Shown here piece by piece: positions 1 through 6,305 of a DNA stretch of 10,346 bases. The translations under genes were made by a program, and so were the position numbers. Numbering within the stretch: position 1 is the stretch's first letter; each line of letters opens with the position of its first letter. The notes under the pieces were generated by a model. That model made no database searches and was not told where the DNA came from. It saw nothing but the letters and a program-made list of their open reading frames with translations. The stretch is from Clostridia bacterium (GTDB lineage Bacteria; Bacillota; Clostridia; Monoglobales; Firm-18): NCBI GenBank assembly GCA_017408205.1, contig JAFQVC010000099.1, positions 1 to 10,346 on the forward strand, written 5' to 3'.

Positions 1-101
1 CCGTCAATTTCGGGAATTGCTCTTGAAATTATAACGCTCATAGCATAAGGCATATAGTTTTTTTCCAGAGTTTCTGTTATATGCTGCTGTGTATGTTCCA
101 T
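1..101 (-). CDS. Type IIA DNA topoisomerase subunit A (ParC/GyrA family), N-terminal fragment
   Basis: Only the first 33 codons are in the window; the gene continues beyond base 1. The start is the ATG at 101-99, preceded by an AGGAAG ribosome site at 112-117. The peptide contains NYMPYAMSVIISRAIPEID, which matches the conserved N-terminal segment of the A subunits of DNA gyrase and topoisomerase IV (YAMSVIxSRAxP), just before the winged-helix region that carries the active-site tyrosine. These enzymes cut and reseal both DNA strands together with a GyrB/ParE partner. The form 'AIPEID' rather than 'ALPDVRD' recalls the second, ParC-like A subunit common in Clostridia, but this fragment cannot separate ParC from GyrA. 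It starts 19 bases after the metK stop on the same strand with no terminator between, so cotranscription with metK is likely. Confidence 0.85.
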   Translation of the reverse strand, partial: MEHTQQHITETLEKNYMPYAMSVIISRAIPEID

Positions 102-120
102 TTTAAATGGTCTTCCTCTC

Positions 121-1287
121 TTATTTTAATTCTTGAACCTTATCTGTTCTTTCCCAGGGCAAATCAACATCTGTTCTGCCGAAATGTCCGTAAGAAGATG
201 TCTGTTTGTAAATGGGACGTCTTAAATCAAGCATTTTAATAATTGATGCAGGACGAAGGTCAAACACTTTGTTTACTCTTTCTTCTATTTCTGCAACAGG
301 AATTTTTTCTGTGCCGAAAGTATCAATTCTTACGCTTAAGGGCTTTGCAACGCCTATTGCGTACGCAATCTGTATTTCGCACTTGTCTGCAAGACCTGCA
401 GCAACTACGTTCTTTGCAACATAACGTGCAGCATAAGATGCGCTTCTGTCAACTTTCGTGGGGTCTTTTCCTGAGAACGCACCGCCGCCGTGACGTGCAT
501 ATCCACCGTAAGTATCAACAATAATTTTTCTGCCTGTAAGACCGCTGTCCCCGTGAGGTCCGCCAATTACAAACTTACCTGTGGGGTTTATATAAATTTT
601 AGTGTCATTATCCATAAGATGTGCAGGAATTATCTCATTTACTACATATTTTTTCAAATCTTCTGCAATTTGCTCCTGACTTACATCTTCGCTGTGCTGG
701 GTAGAAATAACTATTGTATCCACACGTACAGGTTTATCGTCAACGTACTCTACAGTTACCTGAGTTTTGCCATCGGGACGAAGATAATCAACTATACCCT
801 GTTTTCTTATATCTGTTAAGCGTTTTGCAAGTTTGTGTGCCAAAGAGATAGGCATAGGCATAAGTTCTTCTGTTTCATTACAAGCAAAGCCGAACATCAT
901 ACCCTGGTCACCTGCACCGATATCAAGGCCGTCACCTTGTCCCTCTTTTGCTTCTTTTGATTTGTCAACGCCAAGGGCGATATCTGCTGACTGCTCGTCA
1001 ATTGCGGAAATAACCGCACAGGTATCGCAGTCAAATCCGTATTTTGCTCTGTCATAACCGATTTCGCGTATGGTTTCTCTTGCCACTTTCTGAATGTCAA
1101 CATAACACTCAGTTGATATTTCACCCATTACAAGAACAAGTCCTGTGGTGCATGCTACTTCGCAGGCAACTCTGGCGTTGGGGTCGTTTTTATAAATTTC
1201 ATCAAGGACTGCATCGGAAATAGCGTCGCAAATTTTATCCGGATGCCCCTCTGTTACTGATTCTGATGTAAAAAATTTTCTTTCCAT
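121..1287 (-). CDS. metK: S-adenosylmethionine synthetase (methionine adenosyltransferase)
   Basis: This enzyme makes S-adenosylmethionine from methionine and ATP in the cytoplasm, releasing phosphate and pyrophosphate; SAM is the methyl donor for enzymes such as the rRNA methyltransferase encoded further right. The 388-residue length is normal for the family. Visible signatures are GHPDK at residues 14-18 (ATP/methionine site), the GAGDQG motif at 124-129, and the glycine-rich GGGAFSGKD loop at 267-275. The start is the ATG at 1287-1285 because it gives the canonical [19 protein letters not shown]-terminus and has GGAGG 8 bases upstream. An in-frame start 11 codons earlier would add an atypical leader and is rejected. 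A good promoter at 1327-1355 predicts a leader of only about 33 bases, leaving no room for a SAM riboswitch. The sequence is complete with no anomalies. Confidence 0.98.
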   Translation of the reverse strand: MERKFFTSESVTEGHPDKICDAISDAVLDEIYKNDPNARVACEVACTTGLVLVMGEISTECYVDIQKVARETIREIGYDRAKYGFDCDTCAVISAIDEQSADIALGVDKSKEAKEGQGDGLDIGAGDQGMMFGFACNETEELMPMPISLAHKLAKRLTDIRKQGIVDYLRPDGKTQVTVEYVDDKPVRVDTIVISTQHSEDVSQEQIAEDLKKYVVNEIIPAHLMDNDTKIYINPTGKFVIGGPHGDSGLTGRKIIVDTYGGYARHGGGAFSGKDPTKVDRSASYAARYVAKNVVAAGLADKCEIQIAYAIGVAKPLSVRIDTFGTEKIPVAEIEERVNKVFDLRPASIIKMLDLRRPIYKQTSSYGHFGRTDVDLPWERTDKVQELK

Positions 1288-1295
1288 TTCTTTAT

Positions 1296-1300
1296 CCTCC
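1296..1300 (-). promoter_or_regulatory. Ribosome binding site deciding the metK start
   Basis: On the minus strand this reads GGAGG, 8 bases before the ATG at 1287. It supports the MERKFF start over the upstream in-frame ATG at 1320, which lies above this site and close to the predicted transcription start. Confidence 0.85.
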
Positions 1301-1326
1301 GTACATAAACAAAATAACACACAGTA

Positions 1327-1355
1327 ATTATATATCAGTTTTTAATAAAAATCAA
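1327..1355 (-). promoter_or_regulatory. Predicted sigma-A promoter for metK
   Basis: On the minus strand, TTGATT (1355-1350) is followed by a 17-base spacer and a perfect TATAAT (1332-1327). Transcription would start near 1320, about 33 bases before the metK ATG. The assignment rests on consensus match, spacing and position only. Confidence 0.7.
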
Positions 1356-1375
1356 TGTAAATTTTGAAAAAACTA

Positions 1376-1404
1376 TTGCATTTCAAGAAAATATGTACTA
1401 TAAT
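1376..1404 (+). promoter_or_regulatory. Predicted sigma-A promoter for the secreted-protein gene
   Basis: TTGCAT (1376-1381), a 17-base spacer and a perfect TATAAT (1399-1404) lie about 50 bases before the ATG at 1454. It is oriented away from the metK promoter, so the 166-base gap holds two divergent promoters whose -35 elements are about 20 bases apart. It may also supply transcripts to yycH if the terminator at 1901-1931 is leaky. Confidence 0.7.
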
Positions 1405-1453
1405 TATAATACCATAGATATTATGTAAGTGTCTTTAAAAGGATGTGAATGCT

Positions 1454-1894
1454 ATGAAAAAGTTAAGAATTCTATCTGCATTAATTACGGCGGTGCTTGT
1501 AATTTCCTTTTCTGCGTATGCTGCACCTGCAACTATTGCACCGGGGCAGACAGGTGGTAACGGAAACTTTATTGTAATCCAGAACCCGCCCACAGACAAG
1601 GCAGCCACATTTGATAAATCGTATATTATTTCGGGCTACGGAAAACAGGGTGTTAATGTTTACATCTACAAACTTGAAAACGGAACCTATGTTAAAACAG
1701 ATTATTCATGGACAATAGGTGCAAGCGGTATGTTCTTCAAGAAAATCAACCTTACCAAAGGCACAAACGCTCTTATCTGCTACGCAGAAGACGGCGGTGT
1801 ATCACAGTCAGTTTATTTGCAGATTACTTATCTTGGAACTGATTTGACAAACAAAATAAATGACATAAGAATAGGTCTTGACACACTTAAGTAA
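1454..1894 (+). CDS. Small secreted protein, probable Ig-like beta-sandwich domain, function unknown
   Basis: This is a 146-residue protein that I do not recognise as a named family. Residues 1-23 form a classic signal peptide: a basic MKKLR start, a hydrophobic core, and an AYA motif before APAT, suggesting signal peptidase I cleavage near residue 23. No lipobox cysteine, sortase motif or later membrane segment is visible, so release or loose wall association is expected. The mature part alternates short beta-like stretches and ends its core with a pattern (INLTKGTNALICYAEDGG, then SVYLQITYL) typical of bacterial Ig-like domains, where 'L-x-x-G-x-N' precedes a final strand pair. A short charged tail (about residues 133-146) follows. 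The ATG at 1454 is chosen because AGGATG lies about 10 bases upstream; a GTG at 1445 is too close to that site. It has its own promoter and terminator and directly precedes yycH, so an envelope role linked to YycHI is possible but unproven. Confidence 0.75.
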   Translation: MKKLRILSALITAVLVISFSAYAAPATIAPGQTGGNGNFIVIQNPPTDKAATFDKSYIISGYGKQGVNVYIYKLENGTYVKTDYSWTIGASGMFFKKINLTKGTNALICYAEDGGVSQSVYLQITYLGTDLTNKINDIRIGLDTLK

Positions 1895-1900
1895 TTAAAT

Positions 1901-1931
1901 ACCGAAACACGACTCGTGTTTCGGTTTTTTT
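1901..1931 (+). terminator. Intrinsic terminator after the secreted-protein gene, just upstream of yycH
   Basis: An 11-base-pair perfect stem (1901-1911 with 1915-1925) with a three-base loop is followed by an unbroken T run (1925-1931). It begins 6 bases after the preceding stop codon. The yycH ribosome site starts about 5 bases after the T run, so any transcript of yycH from the upstream promoter must pass through it. Confidence 0.9.
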
Positions 1932-1948
1932 ATACAGAGGGATTTACT

Positions 1949-3385
1949 ATGAAAAAAGAAACCATAAAAAACATAATACTTACCCTTCTTATAGTAAACT
2001 GTATTCAGTTAACAGGGCAAATCTGGCTTAACGAAAAATTATGGCCCGAAGGGTATGACTTTTTTGAATTTACCGCACAGTTCCCGTTCCTTGACGGTAT
2101 TATGTCGGTATTTAAAAAGGTTAACGGCGAGGGCGAGATTTCAGACGCCACCCTGTCGCCCAATAAAGTGGTTATAAACGGCGGAGGTGCCCGTATCATA
2201 AGTTACGACGGGACAGACACTTTCACTTCCGCCCTTAACCTTGTTGTCCCCTGCATAAAAAAAATTGCAGCGGGAGAAAACGTAGCCACCGACAACATAA
2301 CCGTTTCCCAGTGGCAGTCAATGCTTCGCGCAAAATCAATATATATAAATCTCGGCTTTGAAACAGACGGTAAAAACGTGGGTGATATTTTCGGCGAGCC
2401 CCTTGGGGATTTAAACAAAATATCAGGTGCCGACAGTATTATAATATACCCCGAACTTATGCTTAACTGCACTTATGTTTGTTTTAAAAGCACCGATTCC
2501 GATTACGGCGTCCGTTACACATTAAGAGGTCACAGCGAACAGTTGACTGAGTTTATAAAACAGCATACAGAAGGGCAGAAAAACGACCATTCCTTTGCTT
2601 TTGAACTTCGTCTTGACAAAGATTCTCAGCAGGAGGACTGGGGACAGCGTCTTGTAACATTTGATTCCGACGTGCTTTTGTCTATGGACAATCTGGCTGT
2701 TTCCGACATTGAAGTTAAAAATGTATTTCACGACACGGAAACATTATCAAAACGTGCAGACGAAATTTTAGGCGCATTCGGTTACAAGCCAAGCCAGATA
2801 AGGAAAACCGTAAGTCAGGACGGGGTTGTAACTTACGTGGAAAACAGTGCAACCGTAAAGGTTTCCCCTGACGGAATGGTAGAATATACCGCCATTGCAA
2901 CAGACAAGGGGATTAAAGTGGCAGACACAAAAGCACAACCGTCACAAATTGTAAACGAAGTTCTGGAAATGGCAAAGAAAGTAATTTCGGCGGCAGACCT
3001 TGAAGATACGATTGTATTGAAACTTCGTTCGCCCTTAAACGACACCCCTGTTTTTTCCTACACCGCAAATTTCACAAGGTATTTTAACGGTCTTCCCGTT
3101 ATTTACAACAAAAACGGAGCAACCGAGAACTACACCCTGACCGCACAGTTTGAAAACGGATACATAAAGTCATTTAAAATGATGTTACAAACTCTTTCGG
3201 TTGCTGAGGGGAAAACCGCACCTAAGCCCGTTTTAGACACTATAAACAGTTTTTGCGAAACTTACAATTCGAACGACAAAATAACAGTTGAAAATATTTT
3301 AAAATGCTACTATGTTGAAAACGAGGGAACTTACAAAACTAAATGGTGCATAATGTATAACGGCACCGTTGCAGTTCCGAAGTAA
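1949..3385 (+). CDS. yycH: YycH (WalH) family regulator of the WalK sensor kinase
   Basis: YycH proteins are anchored by one N-terminal helix with a large domain outside the membrane. In Bacillus subtilis, YycH and YycI contact the WalK (YycG) histidine kinase and restrain it, tuning cell-wall hydrolase expression; in Staphylococcus aureus they act positively. Here a short basic start (MKKETIK) leads into a single membrane segment at about residues 6-26 that ends in the family-like 'LTGQIW', followed by about 450 extracytoplasmic residues rich in beta-strand patterns. The 478-residue length is close to that of known YycH proteins. The ATG at 1949 is chosen for its GAGGGA ribosome site 6 bases away; an upstream in-frame GTG lies inside the terminator stem. 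No promoter was found between the terminator and the gene. The yycI start follows 11 bases after the stop, and its ribosome site overlaps the stop. No walR or walK is in the window. Confidence 0.85.
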   Translation: MKKETIKNIILTLLIVNCIQLTGQIWLNEKLWPEGYDFFEFTAQFPFLDGIMSVFKKVNGEGEISDATLSPNKVVINGGGARIISYDGTDTFTSALNLVVPCIKKIAAGENVATDNITVSQWQSMLRAKSIYINLGFETDGKNVGDIFGEPLGDLNKISGADSIIIYPELMLNCTYVCFKSTDSDYGVRYTLRGHSEQLTEFIKQHTEGQKNDHSFAFELRLDKDSQQEDWGQRLVTFDSDVLLSMDNLAVSDIEVKNVFHDTETLSKRADEILGAFGYKPSQIRKTVSQDGVVTYVENSATVKVSPDGMVEYTAIATDKGIKVADTKAQPSQIVNEVLEMAKKVISAADLEDTIVLKLRSPLNDTPVFSYTANFTRYFNGLPVIYNKNGATENYTLTAQFENGYIKSFKMMLQTLSVAEGKTAPKPVLDTINSFCETYNSNDKITVENILKCYYVENEGTYKTKWCIMYNGTVAVPK

Positions 3386-3396
3386 AGGAGAAGCCA

Positions 3397-4179
3397 ATGG
3401 AATGGAGCAGAGTTAAATCAATTTTAATATGCGTTTTTGTGCTGGTAAATCTGTTTTTAATAAGGGTTTATATTAACAGCAACACCCAGACGGTAACTAT
3501 TACGGAGGAAACAATAAACAACACCGTTTTGGCTCTTAAAAACAACAATATTGAAGCAGAAGAATCTATGATACCGAAAAAAGTCCCCGGACTTCCTGCC
3601 TTTAATATTACCAACAGGCACATTAACTGCAAGGATTTGTCTTTGATTTTGTGGAAAAACGCAAAAAGCAACGGTTTTGATTATTTTAACCCCGAAAACA
3701 CAACCTTTGACGGAAAAACCCTTGTATATAAAGGACAGTCGGGTACAGATACAATAAAAGACGTAAAAAACAAAATCAAAAAGACAGGTGCCCTTTACGG
3801 CTACAAATATCAGTTGACACAAAAGGAAAACACGCTGTTTTTCACGGCAGTTTATGAAAATATGCTTTTATACGACTGCACAATTACTGCAGAATTAACA
3901 GACGGTACGGTTTTAATTACTATGTCAAACTGGGTTGCAGACAGTTTTGAAAACTGCGGATACTCCTCTGTTATCACCTGCCCCGAAGCGCTTATCACCT
4001 TTGCATCGGAAATGAAGTTTAAAGACACTTTTAAAATCAAATCGATAGAGCAGGGATATATTGCAGGAAGCAGAGATAACGAAATACAGACAAAAACTGC
4101 TACACCCGTATGGAAAATTACAGGTGAAGATGCAGTTTATTATATCGATATGAGAAACGGGGACTTGCTTGACCTATGA
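3397..4179 (+). CDS. yycI: YycI (WalI) family regulator of the WalK sensor kinase
   Basis: This is the partner of YycH: a membrane-anchored protein whose extracytoplasmic domain shares a fold with part of YycH and, in Bacillus, forms a complex with YycH and the WalK kinase through their membrane helices. The N-terminus MEWSRVKSIL is the recognisable family hallmark (M-[DE]-W-[ST]-[KR]-x-K), followed by one membrane helix at about residues 7-26. The remaining roughly 230 residues are predicted outside the membrane, with repeated beta/helix patterns and no catalytic motif. At 260 residues it is slightly shorter than Bacillus YycI. AAGGAG at 3386-3391 sets the ATG at 3397. The stop overlaps the queG start as ATGA (4176-4179), indicating translational coupling. 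The order yycH-yycI is the canonical one, but the neighbours are not: the walJ-type hydrolase gene that usually follows is replaced by queG. Confidence 0.85.
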   Translation: MEWSRVKSILICVFVLVNLFLIRVYINSNTQTVTITEETINNTVLALKNNNIEAEESMIPKKVPGLPAFNITNRHINCKDLSLILWKNAKSNGFDYFNPENTTFDGKTLVYKGQSGTDTIKDVKNKIKKTGALYGYKYQLTQKENTLFFTAVYENMLLYDCTITAELTDGTVLITMSNWVADSFENCGYSSVITCPEALITFASEMKFKDTFKIKSIEQGYIAGSRDNEIQTKTATPVWKITGEDAVYYIDMRNGDLLDL

Positions 4180-4871
4180 CGAAACAACATATTATTTCCC
4201 TTTTTAAAAATGCAGGTGCGGACAAATGCGGTATCGCACCTGCTCGCATATATGACGAACTTTTACCCTTGCTTGAAAGGCGGGGTTTTGTCCCCTTTGT
4301 AAAACCCGATTACCTAAAGCGTATAAATCCGTATCTGTATTTAAAGGATGCAAAATCAATAATCGTATGCCTTTTTAAATACCGCGACGGGGAGGATAAA
4401 ACAGTTGCAAGGTATGCAAGAGGGGGCGACTATCACCCCTACATTAAAGAAAAATTAAAAAGTGCCTGTCAGAATCTGCCCGGCAAACACAAAATTCTGG
4501 TTGACTCGGGCTCACTTCCCGAAAAGCACATCGCTTACCTTGCGGGGCTTGGATATTTTGGGAAAAACAATCTTCTTTATTCCGAGGGGCTTGGCAGTTA
4601 CTTTAACATCGGTCTTGTACTTACAGATTTGGAAATAGAGCCCGACAAACCTGTTGATACCACCTGCCAACAGTGCGACAGGTGCGTAAAGGCGTGTCCC
4701 GGCGGTGCTTTGGGAGACGGATTTTGCCTTGAGGCGGAAAAATGTGCCTCATACCTTACACAAAAAGAGGTCCCCCTTACAAAAGAGCAAAAAGATATTT
4801 TAAAACATAACCCATATACTTTAGGTTGCGACATCTGTGCAGATGTATGCCCATTAAACAAGGAGAAATAA
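4176..4871 (+). CDS. queG: Epoxyqueuosine reductase QueG family, short form
   Basis: QueG is a cytoplasmic cobalamin and double [4Fe-4S] enzyme that reduces epoxyqueuosine to queuosine at the tRNA wobble position. The N-terminal part (about 1-155) contains the family motif VDSGSLPEKHIAYLAGLGYFGKNNLL at 110-134, shown here as key residues only: D110, the candidate general acid, and the GLGYFGKN glycine loop. The cluster region has C164, C167, C170 and C174-P (CxxCxxCxxxCP), C190 in a CASYLT motif, and C218, C221 and C225-P. That is eight cysteines in all, enough for two clusters. At 231 residues it stops right after the second cluster motif, whereas Bacillus and E. coli QueG run to about 380 residues with a C-terminal HEAT-like region that helps hold tRNA; this copy lacks it. 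Its start overlaps the yycI stop (ATGA), and its last codons carry the ribosome site of the next gene. A related QueG-like reductase with another substrate cannot be excluded. Confidence 0.82.
   Translation: MTKQHIISLFKNAGADKCGIAPARIYDELLPLLERRGFVPFVKPDYLKRINPYLYLKDAKSIIVCLFKYRDGEDKTVARYARGGDYHPYIKEKLKSACQNLPGKHKILVDSGSLPEKHIAYLAGLGYFGKNNLLYSEGLGSYFNIGLVLTDLEIEPDKPVDTTCQQCDRCVKACPGGALGDGFCLEAEKCASYLTQKEVPLTKEQKDILKHNPYTLGCDICADVCPLNKEK
4860..4865 (+). promoter_or_regulatory. Ribosome binding site deciding the GTG start of the rRNA methyltransferase
   Basis: AAGGAG lies 8 bases before the GTG at 4874 and within the last codons of queG. In-frame ATG codons further upstream (4826 and 4847) have no such site, so the GTG is the likely start and the two genes are probably translationally coupled. 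Confidence 0.8.
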
Positions 4872-4873
4872 CG

Positions 4874-6184
4874 GTGAAGAAAAATCAGCAGTTTATAACA
4901 GAAATAACAGGGACAGGCTCCCAGGGAGAGGGCGTTGCCAGAATAGAAAATATGGCAGTGTTTGTTCCCTATGCACTCCTTGGTGAAACTGTCAAAGTTC
5001 ATATAGTAAAGGTACTTAAAAATTACGCTTACGGAAAATTAGTAGAGGTAATAAAACCAAGTCCCAACCGTACAGAGCCAAAATGCTCTGTTTTTTACAA
5101 GTGCGGAGGGTGCAATATGCAACACGCCGACTACCGTTATGAACTGCAGTTTAAAACAAATCACGTTTCTGACTGCTTAAAACGAATAGGCGGTATTGAT
5201 ACGGAGGTTTTGCCCTGTATTCCGTCACCTGAAACGGAGCACTACAGAAACAAAGGCCAGTTTGCGGTTACAAAAGACGGAATTGGTTTTTATTCACAAA
5301 GAAGCCACAACCTTGTGGACAGTAACTCCTGCCTTATTCAAAAAGAAATATGCAGTGAAATTATCGGCATTATAAGAGAATATATGAAAACCAACAATGT
5401 TCCTCCTTACGATGAAGAAACTCACACGGGGAAAATACGAAATATTTTTATCCGTCAGTTATCGGGCGGTACAATGGTTTGCATAACCGTAACGGACAAA
5501 AACTTACCAAATCTCACTGACCTTACTAAAGAACTGGTAACTCTTGGTGCAGCGTCTGTTATGCTTAATATCAACAACAAACGCACCAACGTACAGTTGG
5601 GAGAACAGTTTATCCCCCTTTACGGTGACGAAACGCTGACAGACACTATAGGAGATATTGAATTTAAAGTTTCTCCCAATTCTTTTTACCAGATTAATTC
5701 AAAACAAACAGAGCAACTTTATAAATATGCAGTATCTTTAGCAGGACTCACAGGAAACGAAACAGTATTTGACCTGTACTGCGGAATAGGCACTATCGGG
5801 CTTTTCGCATCAAAGTATGCAAAAAAGGTTATAGGTGTTGAAATTGTGGAAAAGGCGGTGGAAAACGCCCGTAATAACGCTTTGGCAAACGGAATTACCA
5901 ATGCACAGTTTTTGTGCGGCAAAGCAGAAGACGTAATTAAAGACATAGGAAAAGCAGATGTGGTAATGTTAGACCCACCCAGAAAAGGTTGCGACGACAA
6001 ACTACTTAAAACCGTTAAAGAAATTGCACCAAAAACAATAGTTTATATTTCCTGCAACCCTGCAACCCTTGCCCGTGATTTAAAAACACTTAATGGCTAC
6101 GGCTATTGTATAGACACAGTTCAACCCTTCGACATGTTCCCGAGGACATTTCATGTAGAATGCGTTGTGAAACTCCAACGGTAA
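4874..6184 (+). CDS. rlmD: 23S rRNA (uracil-5-)-methyltransferase, RumA/RlmD (RlmCD) family
   Basis: This SAM-dependent enzyme makes 5-methyluridine in 23S rRNA (E. coli RlmD acts at U1939; the Gram-positive RlmCD enzyme modifies both U747 and U1939). The 436 residues show the standard order. A TRAM RNA-binding domain covers about 1-60. A [4Fe-4S] site is formed by C71, C77 and C80 in CSVFYKCGGC plus C153. The Rossmann methyltransferase domain contains FDLYCGIGTIGL (SAM loop) and DPPRKGC. The catalytic cysteine is C394 in SCNPATLARDL, and the general base is probably E429 in the C-terminal HVEC motif. The GTG start at 4874 is chosen from the AAGGAG at 4860-4865 and gives a typical N-terminus. 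It lies 2 bases after queG, the last gene of the yycHI-queG run. The sequence alone does not tell which uridine or uridines it modifies. All expected catalytic residues are present. Confidence 0.93.
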   Translation: MKKNQQFITEITGTGSQGEGVARIENMAVFVPYALLGETVKVHIVKVLKNYAYGKLVEVIKPSPNRTEPKCSVFYKCGGCNMQHADYRYELQFKTNHVSDCLKRIGGIDTEVLPCIPSPETEHYRNKGQFAVTKDGIGFYSQRSHNLVDSNSCLIQKEICSEIIGIIREYMKTNNVPPYDEETHTGKIRNIFIRQLSGGTMVCITVTDKNLPNLTDLTKELVTLGAASVMLNINNKRTNVQLGEQFIPLYGDETLTDTIGDIEFKVSPNSFYQINSKQTEQLYKYAVSLAGLTGNETVFDLYCGIGTIGLFASKYAKKVIGVEIVEKAVENARNNALANGITNAQFLCGKAEDVIKDIGKADVVMLDPPRKGCDDKLLKTVKEIAPKTIVYISCNPATLARDLKTLNGYGYCIDTVQPFDMFPRTFHVECVVKLQR

Positions 6185-6209
6185 CACCATCAAAAATTTC
6201 AAAAAAATA

Positions 6210-6238
6210 TTTACAAAATATTCATATTATGATATACT
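6210..6238 (+). promoter_or_regulatory. Predicted sigma-A promoter for uraA
   Basis: TTTACA (6210-6215), a 17-base spacer and TATACT (6233-6238) follow an A/T-rich tract that could act as an UP element. Transcription would start near 6245, giving a leader of about 60 bases. In that leader I see no convincing riboswitch or attenuator, only an AAAGGAGA ribosome site at 6291-6298. Confidence 0.75.
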
Positions 6239-6305
6239 TTAAAAGACGGTTTTTTGTCGGAAAAAATATTAAAAAATCGAAAAATTTTACAAAGGAGATT
6301 TTTTT

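Noticed and set aside
212..1124. Open frames antisense or out of frame to metK, and similar ones across yycH, yycI, rlmD, uraA and the NhaC gene
   Set aside because: They overlap well-supported genes, lack ribosome sites and show no recognisable protein features; they are shadows of the real frames.
1445..1453. GTG at 1445 as an alternative start for the secreted protein
   Set aside because: It overlaps the end of the AGGATG ribosome site. The ATG at 1454 has proper spacing and gives a standard MKK signal peptide.
1878..1906. Perfect TTGACA at 1878-1883 as a promoter for yycH
   Set aside because: No acceptable -10 element occurs 16-18 bases downstream (the sequence there is the terminator stem), so it is probably chance within the coding end.
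4826..4873. Upstream in-frame ATG codons (4826, 4847) as the start of the rRNA methyltransferase
   Set aside because: They lie inside the queG cluster-binding codons without ribosome sites. The GTG at 4874 has AAGGAG at ideal spacing and yields the normal TRAM-domain start.
6185..6209. Terminator after the rRNA methyltransferase
   Set aside because: The stretch is A/T-rich but shows no stable hairpin with a T run; termination there is unresolved, so no feature is called.
6245..6305. Possible riboswitch, PyrR site or attenuator in the uraA leader
   Set aside because: The leader is about 60 bases, A/T-rich, with only a weak GAC/GTC pairing and no terminator hairpin before the ribosome site.
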